A stretch of 64,000 nucleotides of DNA from Corallococcus sp. NCRR. Lineage in GTDB: Bacteria; Myxococcota; Myxococcia; Myxococcales; Myxococcaceae. Below are positions 1 to 12,955 of the stretch, piece by piece; position 1 is the first letter of the stretch; each line of letters opens with the position of its first letter. Under the pieces are notes generated by a model, which was not told the DNA's origin, made no database searches, and was given only the letters and a program-made list of their open reading frames with translations. Location of the stretch: positions 496,001-560,000 of the forward strand of contig NZ_CP114039.1 in assembly GCF_026965535.1 (NCBI RefSeq), read 5' to 3'. The position numbers and the translations under genes are program-made.

Positions 1-752
1 TGGCTCGTCATGTCGCGCGTCAGGTAGGCGTCCGCGAACTCCCATGTGCCGGCGGAGCCCGTGTTCGTCAGGGAGATAACGGCTGCCGCCTTGCCTTGGC
101 CCGAGTAGACCTCAACGATCATTTCCATGTCCGGGTCTTTCGGGCGGGCGGATGCCACGAATCGAAACGGCGTCTTCTTTGCCTGCCCATTCGCCAGAAG
201 CGTCGCGTACGCATGATCGATGGAGTTCTCCTCCTTGCGATAGCGTTCGTTTTCCTCGGTCAAGACGTCGTTCTTCTTGAGGGCGTCCATCAGGGCCGAG
301 TGCATGGCCGCGTAGCTCTCCCGATTCTTGAACACGTCAACCTGCTGGTCGAGAATCGGTGGCCACCCACCGCCATCCTTCTCCCTCCACGGGGGCCTTA
401 CGAGGAATGGGATCCCGGTGCCATCCGCCAGGGTCACGATCAAGGGGAGCCCTTCATCGCTGTCGAGGTCCCGGATCGGCTCGATGATGACCTTGTTGCG
501 AACCACCGTCAGCGGTTCGAGCCGGCCCTCCCAGCCAAGGACCTTCGTCTCGCTCGGATCAACGGGGCCCTCGAAGCGCAAGGTCGTGATGACATGCCCC
601 TTCACGTAGACGGTCTGGGTGCCGTCCGACGGGTGCTCCGAGAGCAGGATGGTCCGCTGCTTGGGGCGGTCGCACTTGTCGCTTGCCTTCACGGCCGCTC
701 CGGTCAGCAGGACGAAAAGCAGGATCGATCTTGCGAATGGGCCAGGTCGCAT
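1..752 (-). CDS. DUF2381 family secreted protein (C-terminus beyond left edge)
   Basis: The frame reads leftward from an ATG at 752 and stays open to base 1, so about 250 N-terminal residues are visible. A hydrophobic signal-peptide-like stretch lies at residues 9-20. Family-typical segments follow: QTVYVKGHVITTLRF near residue 47, NKVIIEPIRDLDSDE near residue 86 and ENERYRKEE near residue 167. These match the DUF2381/TIGR02268 paralogous family, which is expanded in myxobacteria and has no known biochemical role. The gene is divergent from the toxin gene at 910. The family assignment is from memory of its conserved blocks and I am fairly sure of it; any function would be guesswork. Confidence 0.8.
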   Translation of the reverse strand, partial: MRPGPFARSILLFVLLTGAAVKASDKCDRPKQRTILLSEHPSDGTQTVYVKGHVITTLRFEGPVDPSETKVLGWEGRLEPLTVVRNKVIIEPIRDLDSDEGLPLIVTLADGTGIPFLVRPPWREKDGGGWPPILDQQVDVFKNRESYAAMHSALMDALKKNDVLTEENERYRKEENSIDHAYATLLANGQAKKTPFRFVASARPKDPDMEMIVEVYSGQGKAAAVISLTNTGSAGTWEFADAYLTRDMTS

Positions 753-909
753 AGAATAGACAACGTATCAGGATGGAAGTCCGCCGGCCAACCCAAGACC
801 ACCCCAAAAACCCACAAACATGCGAATCACACCAAGCCTTGAAATCTAAAAGCCTGAAGCAAGGATGACGCAGCTCCTGATCTCCAGAGGGCCGGCTCCT
901 GGGAGTTCC

Positions 910-2211
910 ATGCAATCCGTCTGGCTTGTTCTGTTACTCCTCTTGCTGGGAGGGTGTGCGACCACCCGCGTCGTCCACGTGGATGTTGGAGGCGGGAGGC
1001 AGGTGGTTCATGAGTCCATGGAGGTGGCTCCGGTCCAGGTGGGTGAGGACGCGTTCAAGGCGGCCCTCACGCGGCTCCTCCTGGACATGCGCATGGACGT
1101 GGCCTTCCGCGAGACGGATGCGGCCGACCAGCGGGGGTGGGTGCGGTCCAGGGCCCTGCTCGCGTCCTCGAAGGGACTCGCGGACCCGGGCTCGGGCAGC
1201 TCACCTGACGCGCTGTACGCGCGCATCTGCCCTGACGGGGACGACTGTTTGACCCTGGTGGGCGGGACGGGGCTGACGTTCTCGCGCAAGGACCGGACGT
1301 TGATGGCCCTGTCGTTCGCGCTGGACACGGTCTGGGAGAGTGTCGAGGCCGAGGTCGGCAAGGTGCTGAACCCGGTGGTCCTCAAGGCCATGGTGACCTC
1401 GGCCGCGCTGTCCGTGCTCCTCACGATGACGCTGCCCGAGCCCGTCACGAAGGTCATCGCGGTCGCGTTGACGGCGGCGATGGTGGCCTACCTGGGCATC
1501 GTGCCGGTCTGGGAGATGGGCCGGGGCTTCGTGCGGCTCTGGGATGACGCAGGGACGGCAACGAGCGTCATCGAGTTGCAGGACATCGGCCATCGCTTCG
1601 GCAAGGTGCTCGGGACCAATGGGACGCGTGTCCTGGTGTTGCTCGTCACCGCGGCCCTGGGCGGAAGGAGTGCGATGGCGGCCCAGGGCCCCAGGCTCCC
1701 GGGCTTCCCCCAGGCCGCCTTGCGAGGACAGGCCGAGGCGGGATTCATCCTCGGAGAGGCACTGAATGGCGGCGTGACGTCCATCGCGATGCCTGCCGCA
1801 GGAGTGCTGAACGTGGCGCTGGCTCCGGGAGCCGCGGCGGCACTGGCGATGTATGGAGAGGGACGGTTTCCTGGTGACGAGACGGGGCCGGTTCATCACA
1901 TCTGCACGAACAAGAACCTGGTTTCGGCTGCCGCGGGCGGGCCGTGGACGCCCCAGTGCGAGAAGATATTCGGGAAGGCCGGGATGACGCTTGAAGACGC
2001 GGCCAACAAGATTCGGCTCAAGGGGCACGAGGGTCCGCACCCTGAGCTGTATCACCGAAGGGTAGTTCAGCGACTCGAACGCTCGGTTGCAAACTGCCGA
2101 ACCACGGAGAACTGCCGGGCCAGTTTGATGAAGGAGCTTGCGAGGATCGCCAACGAGCTTCTGACGCAAGATTCCGAGTTACGGAGCTTCATTGTGAAGG
2201 TTGAGGGTTGA
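910..2211 (+). CDS. SitA5-like lipoprotein polymorphic toxin with AHH-type nuclease domain
   Basis: I chose the ATG at 910 because GGGAG at 901-905 precedes it and it gives a compact lipoprotein signal ending LLLGGC (Cys16); an upstream in-frame ATG at 865 has no spaced ribosome binding site. The N-terminal part (VQVGEDAF, hydrophobic segments near residues 160-205) resembles myxobacterial SitA toxins, lipoproteins delivered to kin by outer membrane exchange. The C-terminal part holds HHICTNKN followed by KIRLKGHEGPHPELYHRRV, the layout of the AHH/HNH-ENDO VII nuclease group. The 433-residue protein would therefore be an outer-membrane-tethered nuclease toxin. The immunity gene follows directly. 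Family naming is from recalled similarity, not a search. Confidence 0.75.
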   Translation: MQSVWLVLLLLLLGGCATTRVVHVDVGGGRQVVHESMEVAPVQVGEDAFKAALTRLLLDMRMDVAFRETDAADQRGWVRSRALLASSKGLADPGSGSSPDALYARICPDGDDCLTLVGGTGLTFSRKDRTLMALSFALDTVWESVEAEVGKVLNPVVLKAMVTSAALSVLLTMTLPEPVTKVIAVALTAAMVAYLGIVPVWEMGRGFVRLWDDAGTATSVIELQDIGHRFGKVLGTNGTRVLVLLVTAALGGRSAMAAQGPRLPGFPQAALRGQAEAGFILGEALNGGVTSIAMPAAGVLNVALAPGAAAALAMYGEGRFPGDETGPVHHICTNKNLVSAAAGGPWTPQCEKIFGKAGMTLEDAANKIRLKGHEGPHPELYHRRVVQRLERSVANCRTTENCRASLMKELARIANELLTQDSELRSFIVKVEG

Positions 2212-2212
2212 G

Positions 2213-2791
2213 GTGGAGCGTCATTTCTACTGGGTGGAGCTTGGAGATGTTCCGCGGTGGCTCCTTGAGACGCCGACACGGGGTTCTGGTGAGGCTTTTG
2301 ACGAGCCCTGGATGTTCGCGGATGGTCGCGTCCTTCCTGACCTGGGATCTCTCAAGTCACGAATCTCACATCCTGGAAGGAAGCGGACGTTTGACTTCTC
2401 TGTGATTGAAGCAGCTCCCATCGTCAGCGAAGCCGTTGCGAACGTCTTCAGGACGCTCGCCCCCGGCGATGTGCAGCTCTTCCCCGTATCAATCGAGGGA
2501 GAGGCCGACCCGTACTTCGTCGTCAATGCCACCAAAGTCATTGATTGCATCGACGAGGCACGGTGCCGGGAGGTGCATCACTACGACGAGGGCGACCACC
2601 CTCCTGGATTGGAGGGGGAGTACAACTGGATCTACGGGCTGCGAATCGCCCCCTCGAAGACCGGGGGCGCGCAGGTCTTCCGTCTGAAGAAGTTCAAGGT
2701 CGCGTTCATCGTCTCGGAAGCCGTCAAGGACGCCCTCGAAGCGGTCGGCAACCTGGGCGTGTCGTTCGAGCGCGTCACGGATCCCCATTGA
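2213..2791 (+). CDS. Imm11/DUF1629-like immunity protein
   Basis: A soluble protein of about 193 residues without a signal peptide. The GTG at 2213 has GAGGG at 2203-2207, five bases away, and begins one base after the toxin stop, so translation is probably coupled. An in-frame TTG at 2201 has no usable spacing. The pattern FDFSVIEAAPIVSEAVANVF, then FPVSIEG, then a second IVSEAV block near the C-terminus matches the Imm11/DUF1629 group found as immunity partners beside myxobacterial toxins. It would neutralise the preceding nuclease in the cytoplasm. The partner assignment is inferred from adjacency. Confidence 0.7.
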   Translation: MERHFYWVELGDVPRWLLETPTRGSGEAFDEPWMFADGRVLPDLGSLKSRISHPGRKRTFDFSVIEAAPIVSEAVANVFRTLAPGDVQLFPVSIEGEADPYFVVNATKVIDCIDEARCREVHHYDEGDHPPGLEGEYNWIYGLRIAPSKTGGAQVFRLKKFKVAFIVSEAVKDALEAVGNLGVSFERVTDPH

Positions 2792-2875
2792 AGACAGGAT
2801 GACCACCGCCCCGCTGCTCGCCTCCCGCTGACGGCCAGCCCTGCCCGTGGCCAGCTTCCCCAGGGGAGGCACGTC

Positions 2876-5652
<2,777 letters not shown>

Positions 5653-5656
<4 letters not shown>

Positions 5657-7101
5657 ACGCTCCCGTCCGCGCGCACGCCCAGCTCCTGGAGCAGGGCCAT
5701 GAAGTCGGTGAGGTGGCGGGCGGCGGTGAAGTGGGTGCGGACGTGTTCGTGCGCCTGGGTCCCCAGGCGGGCCGCGAAGACGGGGTCGTCCAGCAGCCGT
5801 CGCACCGCGGCGGCGAACCCGGCCAGGTCCCCGGGGTCCCGCACGAGCAGGCCGTCCACCTCGTGGCGGACCTGGTCCTGGAGGCCGCCCACCGCGCTGG
5901 CCACCACGGGCCGGGACTTCCACATGGCCTCCGTGATGGTGAGCCCGAAGCCCTCCCGCAGGCTCTTCTGGACCACCACCGCCGCCTGGCGCTGGAGCGC
6001 GTTGACGATGGCGGCGTTCTCTTCCGGGTCCACCATGGGCAGACAGGCCAGGTGGACGCGCTGGCGCAGGAAGTGCGGCTGCTCGTGCCACGCGGCGATG
6101 ACGGCCTCGAGCGTCGCCGCCGCCTCCGGATCATCCGCGACGGACGTCACGGAGGGCCCCGCCAGGACCAGCGCCGCGCGCAAGCCGGGCGACTCGCGCA
6201 GGAGCCGCGCGAAGCCCCGCAGCACCCCCACCGGGTCCTTCAGGGGGTCCCACCGGGAGACCTGCACCACGAGCGGCGTGCCGGGGACGGGCGCCGAGCC
6301 CAACCGCGTGATGTCCGCGCCACGCGACACGCGGGCCGGGACCCCGTCCATCCGGGTGAAGACCGGGTCGGGCGCGTCTGGCGCGAGCCCCACGAGCCCG
6401 GTGTGGCCCAGGATGGCGAGCGCGACCTCCGGCGCCATGGGCTGGTTCTTCACCGCGAAGATGTCGATGGAGGGCGGGATGACCACGGACCGGTCCGCGA
6501 GCATGGGGGGCACGTAGGCGGCCCGGGAGAAGACCGCGAGCCGCGCGGCGGCCAGGTCCGGCGCGAGGAAGGCCCACGCCCGCGCCACCTCCTCGTCGGG
6601 CGTGTCACACCCGATGTGGCAGCGCCAGACCACGTGCGCGCCCGCCGCGGTGAACGTCGGGGCCAGCCCCGCGGTCTGGGGGTCGTGCAGCAGCACCACG
6701 TCCCCGGGCCGCACCAGGACGAGCAGCTCCTCCGCGTTGTCGCGGAGCACCTCCTCGTAGCAGGCGCGCTCGGCGGCCCCCAGCGGCGAGCCGTCTCCTC
6801 GCGAGCCATGCAGCGCGTGGTGCAGCCGCTTGGTGATGTGGAAGAACGCGGGCGTGCCCTGCACCACCATCCAGCGCGTGTCCACGCCCGCCCCGCGCGC
6901 GTACGCGAGCAGCCGGGGCAGCATCTCCGCCACGCCGCCGCCCCGGGCCGTGGAGTTCACGTTCCAGAAGGTGCGGCCCAGCATGCGCGCGCGGGCCTCG
7001 TCCGCGTTCGCCTGGAGCGCCTCCCACTCCAGCCCCGTGAGCCCCGGCCGGAAGCGCTCCAGGGAGCTGGCCTGCACGTGGACCTCGAAGGGCTTCAGCA
7101 T
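5653..7101 (-). CDS. GT4 glycosyltransferase, trehalose synthase (TreT)-like
   Basis: 482 residues from the ATG at 7101 (MLKPFEVHV); longer upstream starts run into the preceding stress-protein gene. It has a GT-B fold pattern: NSTARGGGVAEML near 45, HDPQTAGL and WRCHIG in the middle, IPPSIDIFAVKNQPM, SRWDPLKDP, and an acidic loop near REGFGLTITEA in the C-terminal half. These blocks match trehalose glycosyltransferring synthases, which join NDP-glucose and glucose to trehalose. The gene follows the universal stress protein gene by 10 bases, so the two are probably co-transcribed. Trehalose as product fits a stress cassette, but a related disaccharide is possible. Confidence 0.8.
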
Positions 7102-7111
7102 GGCGTCCCCG

Positions 7112-8467
7112 TCACGGCAGCGTGGGGTGCTTGACCACCAGCACGGGCCGGCGGCTGCGGGCCACCACCTCCTGGGCCACGGAGCCGAGCACCGCGCGGC
7201 GCACGCCCGTGCGCCCATGCGAGCCGAGGCAGACGACGTCCGCCCCATACCGCTCCGCCGCCTGGCAGAGCGCCTGCGCGGCGTGGACCCCGGACAGCAG
7301 CTCCATCCGGACGGTGATGCCCCGGCCGGCCGCGTCGCGGGGGACCAGCGCCTCGAGCTGGCGCCGAAGCTCGGGCTCCTCGTCCTCGTCCCCGCTCAGG
7401 GCCACCGCGGGCCAGAAGTCCGCGTAGACGATGGGGACCGGCGACTCGATGACATACGCCAGGATGAGCTCTCCGCCCCGGGGCAGGAGCGACAGGGCGT
7501 GGGGGATGGCCCGGTTCGCCAGCGGCGAGAAGTCCGTCGAGACGAGGACGCGGTGGATGGACGGGATGTCCACGGGCGCCTCGGCCTCCCGCTCCGGGCA
7601 GGACGGGACGCAGGCGACCGCCGCCACCGGCGCGAGCTGGAGGGCGGAGAGCGACACCGAGCCGTGCCGCACGCGCCGCAGCCCCCGCCGCTGGTGGCTG
7701 CCCAGCAGGAGGAGGTCCGCCCGCGCCTCCTCCGCGAGCCTGGCGAGCGGCTCCGCCACGTTCCCGGGGTCCGAGGACATCCGGACCTCCACCCGGGGCT
7801 CACCGATGCGCGACAGGCGCTCGCGCAGGTCCCGCTCGAGGATGGACTCGACGTTCTCCGTCTCCGGGTTCACGCGGTACAGCCCGAGCCGTCCGTACTC
7901 CGTGGCCGTGTCGTAGACATGGGCGACCGTCAGCTCGACGGGCCCCACCCGGCGCAGCTCCGGAAGCCAGCGCAGCGCGACCTCCGCGCTGTGGGAGAAG
8001 TCATCGCCCACGGCGACCCGCAGCGGGCGCCTGCCCTGGCACCAGTCCAGGAACGGCTCGGCCAGACGGACCATCAGGAAGGGGCAGCGCGACAGCTGCG
8101 CGATGCGCGCCGGGATGCCCCCCAGCCGCCAGCGCTTCTCCGACCGCCAGCCCAGGGCCGCCGTGATGATCATCCGCGCGTGGATCTTCGCGGCGTGCTC
8201 GACCAGCGCCTCGTCCGGCATGCCCAGCAGCACCCGGGGCTCCACGGACAGCCCCGGATGGCTCAACCTGTCGGCCTCGGCGGTGAGGCGCTTCTCGAGT
8301 TCGGTGATGGTGCTGCCATGCTCGGCCGGCCAGTCGCGCCGGAGCATGCCGGGCTCCACGGTGTGCACGAGCACCAGCGGCGTGCCCGTCCGCTCCGCGA
8401 TGGCCGCCGCGACGCGGACGGCCTCCCGCGCATGGTCGGAGAAATCCGTGCCGACGACGATGGCCAT
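7112..8467 (-). CDS. Universal stress protein, three UspA domains
   Basis: 451 residues in three Usp units: about 1-150 (VVGTDFSDHA), 150-295 (VAVGDDFSHSA) and 305-451 (VLVSTDFSPLA). Only the last keeps a clean nucleotide-binding loop, GSHGRTGVRRAVLGS; the second has GSHQRRGLRRVRHGS and the first is degenerate (ALGWRSEKRW). The ATG at 8467 has GGGGGA just upstream; a TTG at 8479 is less likely. It is the first gene of a leftward pair with the trehalose synthase-like gene. Usp proteins bind ATP or AMP and act in stasis, redox or membrane-energy stress. A paralog with the same three-unit design lies at 19165. Confidence 0.88.
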   Translation of the reverse strand: MAIVVGTDFSDHAREAVRVAAAIAERTGTPLVLVHTVEPGMLRRDWPAEHGSTITELEKRLTAEADRLSHPGLSVEPRVLLGMPDEALVEHAAKIHARMIITAALGWRSEKRWRLGGIPARIAQLSRCPFLMVRLAEPFLDWCQGRRPLRVAVGDDFSHSAEVALRWLPELRRVGPVELTVAHVYDTATEYGRLGLYRVNPETENVESILERDLRERLSRIGEPRVEVRMSSDPGNVAEPLARLAEEARADLLLLGSHQRRGLRRVRHGSVSLSALQLAPVAAVACVPSCPEREAEAPVDIPSIHRVLVSTDFSPLANRAIPHALSLLPRGGELILAYVIESPVPIVYADFWPAVALSGDEDEEPELRRQLEALVPRDAAGRGITVRMELLSGVHAAQALCQAAERYGADVVCLGSHGRTGVRRAVLGSVAQEVVARSRRPVLVVKHPTLP

Positions 8468-8590
8468 GACGTCCCCCAAGGGGCCCTGGCATGCCCCGCT
8501 GCCCGCGAGGGCGCGCCCCTCCCGTGGAACGTTGGGACCTGTGGTGGAGGGCGCAAGCGCGACAGGCAGGAGCAGGCGGCGCGCGCTCCC

Positions 8591-10465
8591 CTAACCGGGT
8601 GAAGGGGACGGCGGAGCCTGGGCCTCCGGGAAGAGCAGCTCCAGGTGGTACATGCCGTCCTCACGGCGGCTGCGCACGGGCAGGCCGCTTTCGTGGAAGA
8701 CGGCCAGCATGGAGGTGTTCGTCACCAGGACGTCCGCCTGGAAGCCGGGGATGCCCCGGGCCATGGCGGCCTCGCGGATGCGCCGCATCAGCACCGTCCC
8801 CACGCCCCGCCCCTGCCAGTCGTCGCGGACCACGAAGGACACGTCCGCCAGGCGCGTGGCTGGATCCACGATGTAGTGCACCACGGCCACCACCTCCTCC
8901 GTGCCGGGCGGACAGGCGACCAGGGCCATGTCGTGCTCGAAGTCCAGGTCCACCATCCGCTGGAGTTCCTCGTGCGGGTGCTCCTTCTTGAAGCCCATGA
9001 AGCGCCGGTAGCCGCTCTCGCGCGACAGGCCATACAGCAGGTCCTGCAGGGCGCGCTCGTCGGTGACGCGGGCCGCGCGGACGACCAGCGCGTCGTGCGA
9101 CAGCGTGTGCTCCAGCCGCTCCTCCGCCCAGGGGTAGCGCGCGCGAGGCACCACCTGATCCGGCAGCACCCAGCGGCGTCCCTTGGCCGCGGCCATCAGC
9201 TCCGCCCGGAAGTCCGGGTGGGCGACGTTGATGAGCGCGAGCGCGCGCTCACGGATGCTCTTCCCCCAGAGCTCCGCGACGCCGTACTCCGTGACGACGG
9301 AGTGGACGTCCCCCCGGCTCGTCACCACGCCGGTGCCCGGCTCCAGCGCCAGTTGGATGCGGCTCACCGTTCCGCCGTGCGCCGTGGAGGGCAGCGCGAT
9401 GACGGCCCGGCCCCCGGGGCTGCGGCTCGCCCCCCGGATGAAGTCCACCTGCCCGCCGATGCCGGAGTAGAAGCAGCCACCCAGCGTGTCGGCCGCCACC
9501 TGTCCGGTGAGGTCCACCGCCAGGGCGGAGTTGATGGCGACCATCCGGGCGTTGCGCGCCACCACCGCCGGGTCATTGGTGTCGTCGCTCGGCCGCATCT
9601 CGATGGCCGGGTGGTCATGGGCCCAGGCGTAGAGCCGCTGGCTGCCCATGATGAACGACGTGACGAGCTTGCCCGCGAGCACCGTCTTCCCGCGCCCGGT
9701 GATGACGCCCGCCTCCACCAGGTGCATGACGCCATCGGAGAGCATCTCCGTGTGGATGCCCAGGTCGTGGTGGTTCACCAGCGCCGCCAGGACCGCGTCT
9801 GGAATCCTCCCGATGCCCGACTGCAACGTGGCGCCATCCGGGATGAGCCGGGCGACGTGCTCCCCGATGCTCCGGGACACCGCGTCGGGCGGCTCGGGGT
9901 GGACCTCCAGCAGCGGACGCGACACCGGCACCAGGTGGTGGATGCGGCGCACGTCCAGGAACGAGTCCCCGTGCGTGCGCGGCATGTTCGGGTTGACCTC
10001 CGCGATGATGAGCGAGGCCGCGTCCACCGCGGCGCGCACGATGTCCACGGAGACGCCCAGGCTGACGTAGCCATGCGAATCCGGCGGGCTGACCTGGATG
10101 AGCGCCACGTCGATGCGGACCCTGCGGCCGCGGATGAGCTCCGGAATCTCCGACAGGAACACCGGCATGAAGTCCGCCCGCCCCTCCTGAACGGCCTGCC
10201 GCACGTTGGGCCCGATGAAGAAGGCGACGTGGCGGAAGCGCCCGGCCTGCGAGGGCTCCACGTAGGGCGCGGGCCCCAGCGTCAGCAGGTGCACCACCTC
10301 GTTGTCCGCGAGGAAGGGGCCCCGCTCGTCCACCAGGGCGCGCACCAGCGTCACCGGCTCGGCCGCGCCCGAACCGATGAGGATGCGCCTTCCGGGCAGG
10401 ACGGCGCGCAGGGCCTCCCCGGCCGTCCTCACCCGGTCCGCGTGGCGCTTCATCCAATCATCCAT
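8591..10465 (-). CDS. Acetyl-CoA hydrolase/CoA-transferase fused to a GNAT acetyltransferase domain
   Basis: 624 residues from the ATG at 10465. Residues about 1-430 are a class I CoA-transferase/acetyl-CoA hydrolase: EVNPNMPRTHGDSF, GIGRIPDAV, TEMLSDGVMHLV, GIGGQVDFIRGA and VVTEYGVAELWG. Residues about 450-600 form a GNAT domain with FVVRDDWQGRGVGTVLMRRI as acetyl-CoA-binding motif A. Such fusions exist in other proteobacteria. The enzyme may recycle acetyl-CoA or acetate while the GNAT part acetylates a protein or metabolite; the coupling is inferred. It is divergent from PEP synthase across 134 bases, so acetate and PEP metabolism may share control. Confidence 0.87.
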   Translation of the reverse strand: MDDWMKRHADRVRTAGEALRAVLPGRRILIGSGAAEPVTLVRALVDERGPFLADNEVVHLLTLGPAPYVEPSQAGRFRHVAFFIGPNVRQAVQEGRADFMPVFLSEIPELIRGRRVRIDVALIQVSPPDSHGYVSLGVSVDIVRAAVDAASLIIAEVNPNMPRTHGDSFLDVRRIHHLVPVSRPLLEVHPEPPDAVSRSIGEHVARLIPDGATLQSGIGRIPDAVLAALVNHHDLGIHTEMLSDGVMHLVEAGVITGRGKTVLAGKLVTSFIMGSQRLYAWAHDHPAIEMRPSDDTNDPAVVARNARMVAINSALAVDLTGQVAADTLGGCFYSGIGGQVDFIRGASRSPGGRAVIALPSTAHGGTVSRIQLALEPGTGVVTSRGDVHSVVTEYGVAELWGKSIRERALALINVAHPDFRAELMAAAKGRRWVLPDQVVPRARYPWAEERLEHTLSHDALVVRAARVTDERALQDLLYGLSRESGYRRFMGFKKEHPHEELQRMVDLDFEHDMALVACPPGTEEVVAVVHYIVDPATRLADVSFVVRDDWQGRGVGTVLMRRIREAAMARGIPGFQADVLVTNTSMLAVFHESGLPVRSRREDGMYHLELLFPEAQAPPSPSPG

Positions 10466-10599
10466 ACCGGTGCGGATAAGCACGGAGCGCGCCCTCCGCG
10501 CGCCGCGACGGGCAGGCTCGCGGTGTCCCTGCCCCCCTGCCGGTGTGCGTCCGTGAGGCGCCAGCCCCAGCTTGGAAGGAGCGCGAGGAGCCCAAGACC

Positions 10600-12948
10600 A
10601 TGGAGCCAACCCTTCCCCCAGAGCCCTCTCCCCAGACGCCGTCCCCCCAACCGGCGCCGCCCCCGTCCATCCTCGGGTTCGACGCCCTGTCGCGGGAGGA
10701 CGTGGCCCAGGCCGGAGGCAAGGGCGCCAACCTGGGAGAGCTGACCCGCGCCGGGCTGCCCGTGCCCCCGGGCTTCGTCATCACCGCCGCCGCCTTCCGT
10801 CAGGCGATGGAGCCCGTGCGCGCCCGGCTGCATGCGCTGTGGGAGCGCGTGAACCCAGACGACCCGCGGTCGCTCGCCGGGCTCACGGAGGACCTGCGCG
10901 GCCTCGTGCTCGAGGCGCCCCTGCCCGACGGGATGGCCACCGCCATCCTCGCCGCCTACCACCGGCTGAGGGAGGGCGCCGCGGTGGCGGTGCGCTCGTC
11001 CGCCACCGCGGAGGACACCGCCACCACCTCCTTCGCGGGCATGCACGAGTCGTTCACCAACGTGGTAGGCGACGAGGCGCTCCTCGACCGCGTGCGGGCG
11101 TGCTGGGCGTCTGCCTTTGGCCCGCGCGTGGTGGCCTACCGCAAGGCGCAGGGGCTCACGGAGGTGCCGGAGATCGCCGTGGTGGTGCAGGCCATGGTGG
11201 ACTCGACGCGCTCGGGCGTCATGTTCACCGTGGACCCCTCCACCGGAAACCGCCGGCACCTCGTCATCGAAGGGGCCTTCGGCCTGGGAGAGGTCGTGGT
11301 GGGGGGACAGGTGGAGCCCGACACCTACGTCGTGGACCGCGAGGGGCCCCGCCTGCTGGAGACGCGCGTGGGCGTGAAGGACTTCCAGCTCGTGCGCGAC
11401 GGCGTGGGCCATGAGAAGCACGAGGAGCTCCCCCCGGAGCGGGCCCGCGCGCGGGTGCTCACGGACGTGCAGGTGCTGGAGCTGGCGCGGCTGGGGCTGC
11501 GCGTGGAGCGGCACTACGGCGCGCCCCAGGACATCGAGTGGGCGGAGCAGGACGGCCGCTTCTACCTGGTCCAGTCGCGGCCGGTGACGACGGGGCTCAC
11601 CGCCGCGCCGGAGGAGACGGAGCCTGTCGCGTCCACGGGCAAGGCGCGGGTGAGCGGCCTGGGCGCGTCTCCCGGCGTGGTCTCCGGCCGCGTGCGGGTG
11701 CTGCGCGACGCGAAGGAGGGCTCCAGGCTGGAAGCCGGTGAAATCCTCGTGGCGCCCATGACGTCACCGGACTGGGTGCCCACGCTGCGGCGCGCGGGGG
11801 CGGTCGTCACCGACAGCGGCGGCATGACGTGCCACGCGGCCATCGTCAGCCGTGAACTGCGCAAGCCCTGCGTGGTGGGCACGCGCACCGCGACGAAGGT
11901 CCTGCGCGACGGTGAGGAGGTCACCGTGGATGGCGCCGCCGGCACCGTGCGCGAGGGCCGCGCCCCGGAGGCGCCCGCCGTGGCGGTGGTGGGGACGTCC
12001 TCCCCCCAGCCGGGACCCCAACCCCGGGAGGCCACCGGGCCGGAGGCGCTGGGCACGCGGCTCTACGTGAACCTGGCCCTACCGGGACAGGCCCAGGAGG
12101 CGGCGGCGCTCCCGGTGGATGGCGTGGGGCTGCTGCGGGCGGAGTTCATGCTCACCGAGGCCCTGGGCGGCGTGCACCCGCGCAAGCTCATCGCCGGGGG
12201 CGGGAGCCGCGAGTTCGTCGAGCGGATGTCCCAGGCGCTGCTGACCATCACCCGCGCCTTCCGGGGCCGCCCGGTGGTGTACCGGACCACGGACTTCCGC
12301 ACGAACGAGTTCCGGGGACTGGAGGGCGGCGAAGAGTTCGAGTCCGTGGAGGCCAACCCGATGATCGGCTTCCGGGGCTGCTACCGCTATCTGCGCGAGC
12401 CCGAGGTGTTCCGGCTGGAGATGGAGGTGCTCGCCCGCGTGCGGGACGAGACGCCCAACTTGCACCTGATGATTCCCTTCGTGAGGACGAAGTGGGAGCT
12501 GGAGGCGTGCCTGGAGGCCGTGGAGCAGAGCCCGCTGGGACACCACCGCGGGCTGGAGCGCTGGGTGATGGCGGAGGTGCCCTCCGTTGTCTACCGCATC
12601 CCCGAGTACGCGCGGATGGGCATCACCGGCGTGTCCATCGGCTCCAATGACTTGACCCAGCTCATGCTGGGCGTGGACCGGGACTCGGAGCTGTGCGCGG
12701 AGCTCTTCGATGAAGGGGACGCGGCGGTGCTGGACGCCATCGTCCACATCATCCGGGCCAGCCGCGAGGCGGGCATCACGTCGTCCCTCTGCGGCCAGGC
12801 GCCGTCCAACCGGCCCGCCTTCGCGGAGCACCTGGTCCGCGCGGGCATCACCTCCATCTCCGTGGACCCGGCGGCCGTGAGCGCGACCCGGGCGGTCGTG
12901 GCGGCGGCGGAGCGGCGGCTGCTGCTGGAGTCCGCCCTGCGCCGGTAG
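10600..12948 (+). CDS. ppsA: Phosphoenolpyruvate synthase
   Basis: 782 residues; the ATG at 10600 has AGGAG at 10586-10590. An N-terminal Pro-rich tail (about 1-25) precedes the PEP/pyruvate-binding ATP-grasp domain ([37 protein letters not shown]). The swivelling phosphohistidine domain carries [13 protein letters not shown] with the catalytic His412. The C-terminal TIM barrel carries [25 protein letters not shown] and CGQAPSN. It makes PEP from pyruvate and ATP, feeding gluconeogenesis. It is slightly shorter than E. coli PpsA but complete. Its placement among stress proteins recalls clusters induced by low oxygen. It converges on the histidine kinase gene with a seven-base gap. Confidence 0.93.
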   Translation: MEPTLPPEPSPQTPSPQPAPPPSILGFDALSREDVAQAGGKGANLGELTRAGLPVPPGFVITAAAFRQAMEPVRARLHALWERVNPDDPRSLAGLTEDLRGLVLEAPLPDGMATAILAAYHRLREGAAVAVRSSATAEDTATTSFAGMHESFTNVVGDEALLDRVRACWASAFGPRVVAYRKAQGLTEVPEIAVVVQAMVDSTRSGVMFTVDPSTGNRRHLVIEGAFGLGEVVVGGQVEPDTYVVDREGPRLLETRVGVKDFQLVRDGVGHEKHEELPPERARARVLTDVQVLELARLGLRVERHYGAPQDIEWAEQDGRFYLVQSRPVTTGLTAAPEETEPVASTGKARVSGLGASPGVVSGRVRVLRDAKEGSRLEAGEILVAPMTSPDWVPTLRRAGAVVTDSGGMTCHAAIVSRELRKPCVVGTRTATKVLRDGEEVTVDGAAGTVREGRAPEAPAVAVVGTSSPQPGPQPREATGPEALGTRLYVNLALPGQAQEAAALPVDGVGLLRAEFMLTEALGGVHPRKLIAGGGSREFVERMSQALLTITRAFRGRPVVYRTTDFRTNEFRGLEGGEEFESVEANPMIGFRGCYRYLREPEVFRLEMEVLARVRDETPNLHLMIPFVRTKWELEACLEAVEQSPLGHHRGLERWVMAEVPSVVYRIPEYARMGITGVSIGSNDLTQLMLGVDRDSELCAELFDEGDAAVLDAIVHIIRASREAGITSSLCGQAPSNRPAFAEHLVRAGITSISVDPAAVSATRAVVAAAERRLLLESALRR

Positions 12949-12955
12949 GCCGCGC

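Noticed and set aside
96-842. Rightward open frame of 248 codons at the left edge
   Set aside because: It runs opposite the DUF2381 reading frame, which has family motifs and a signal peptide.
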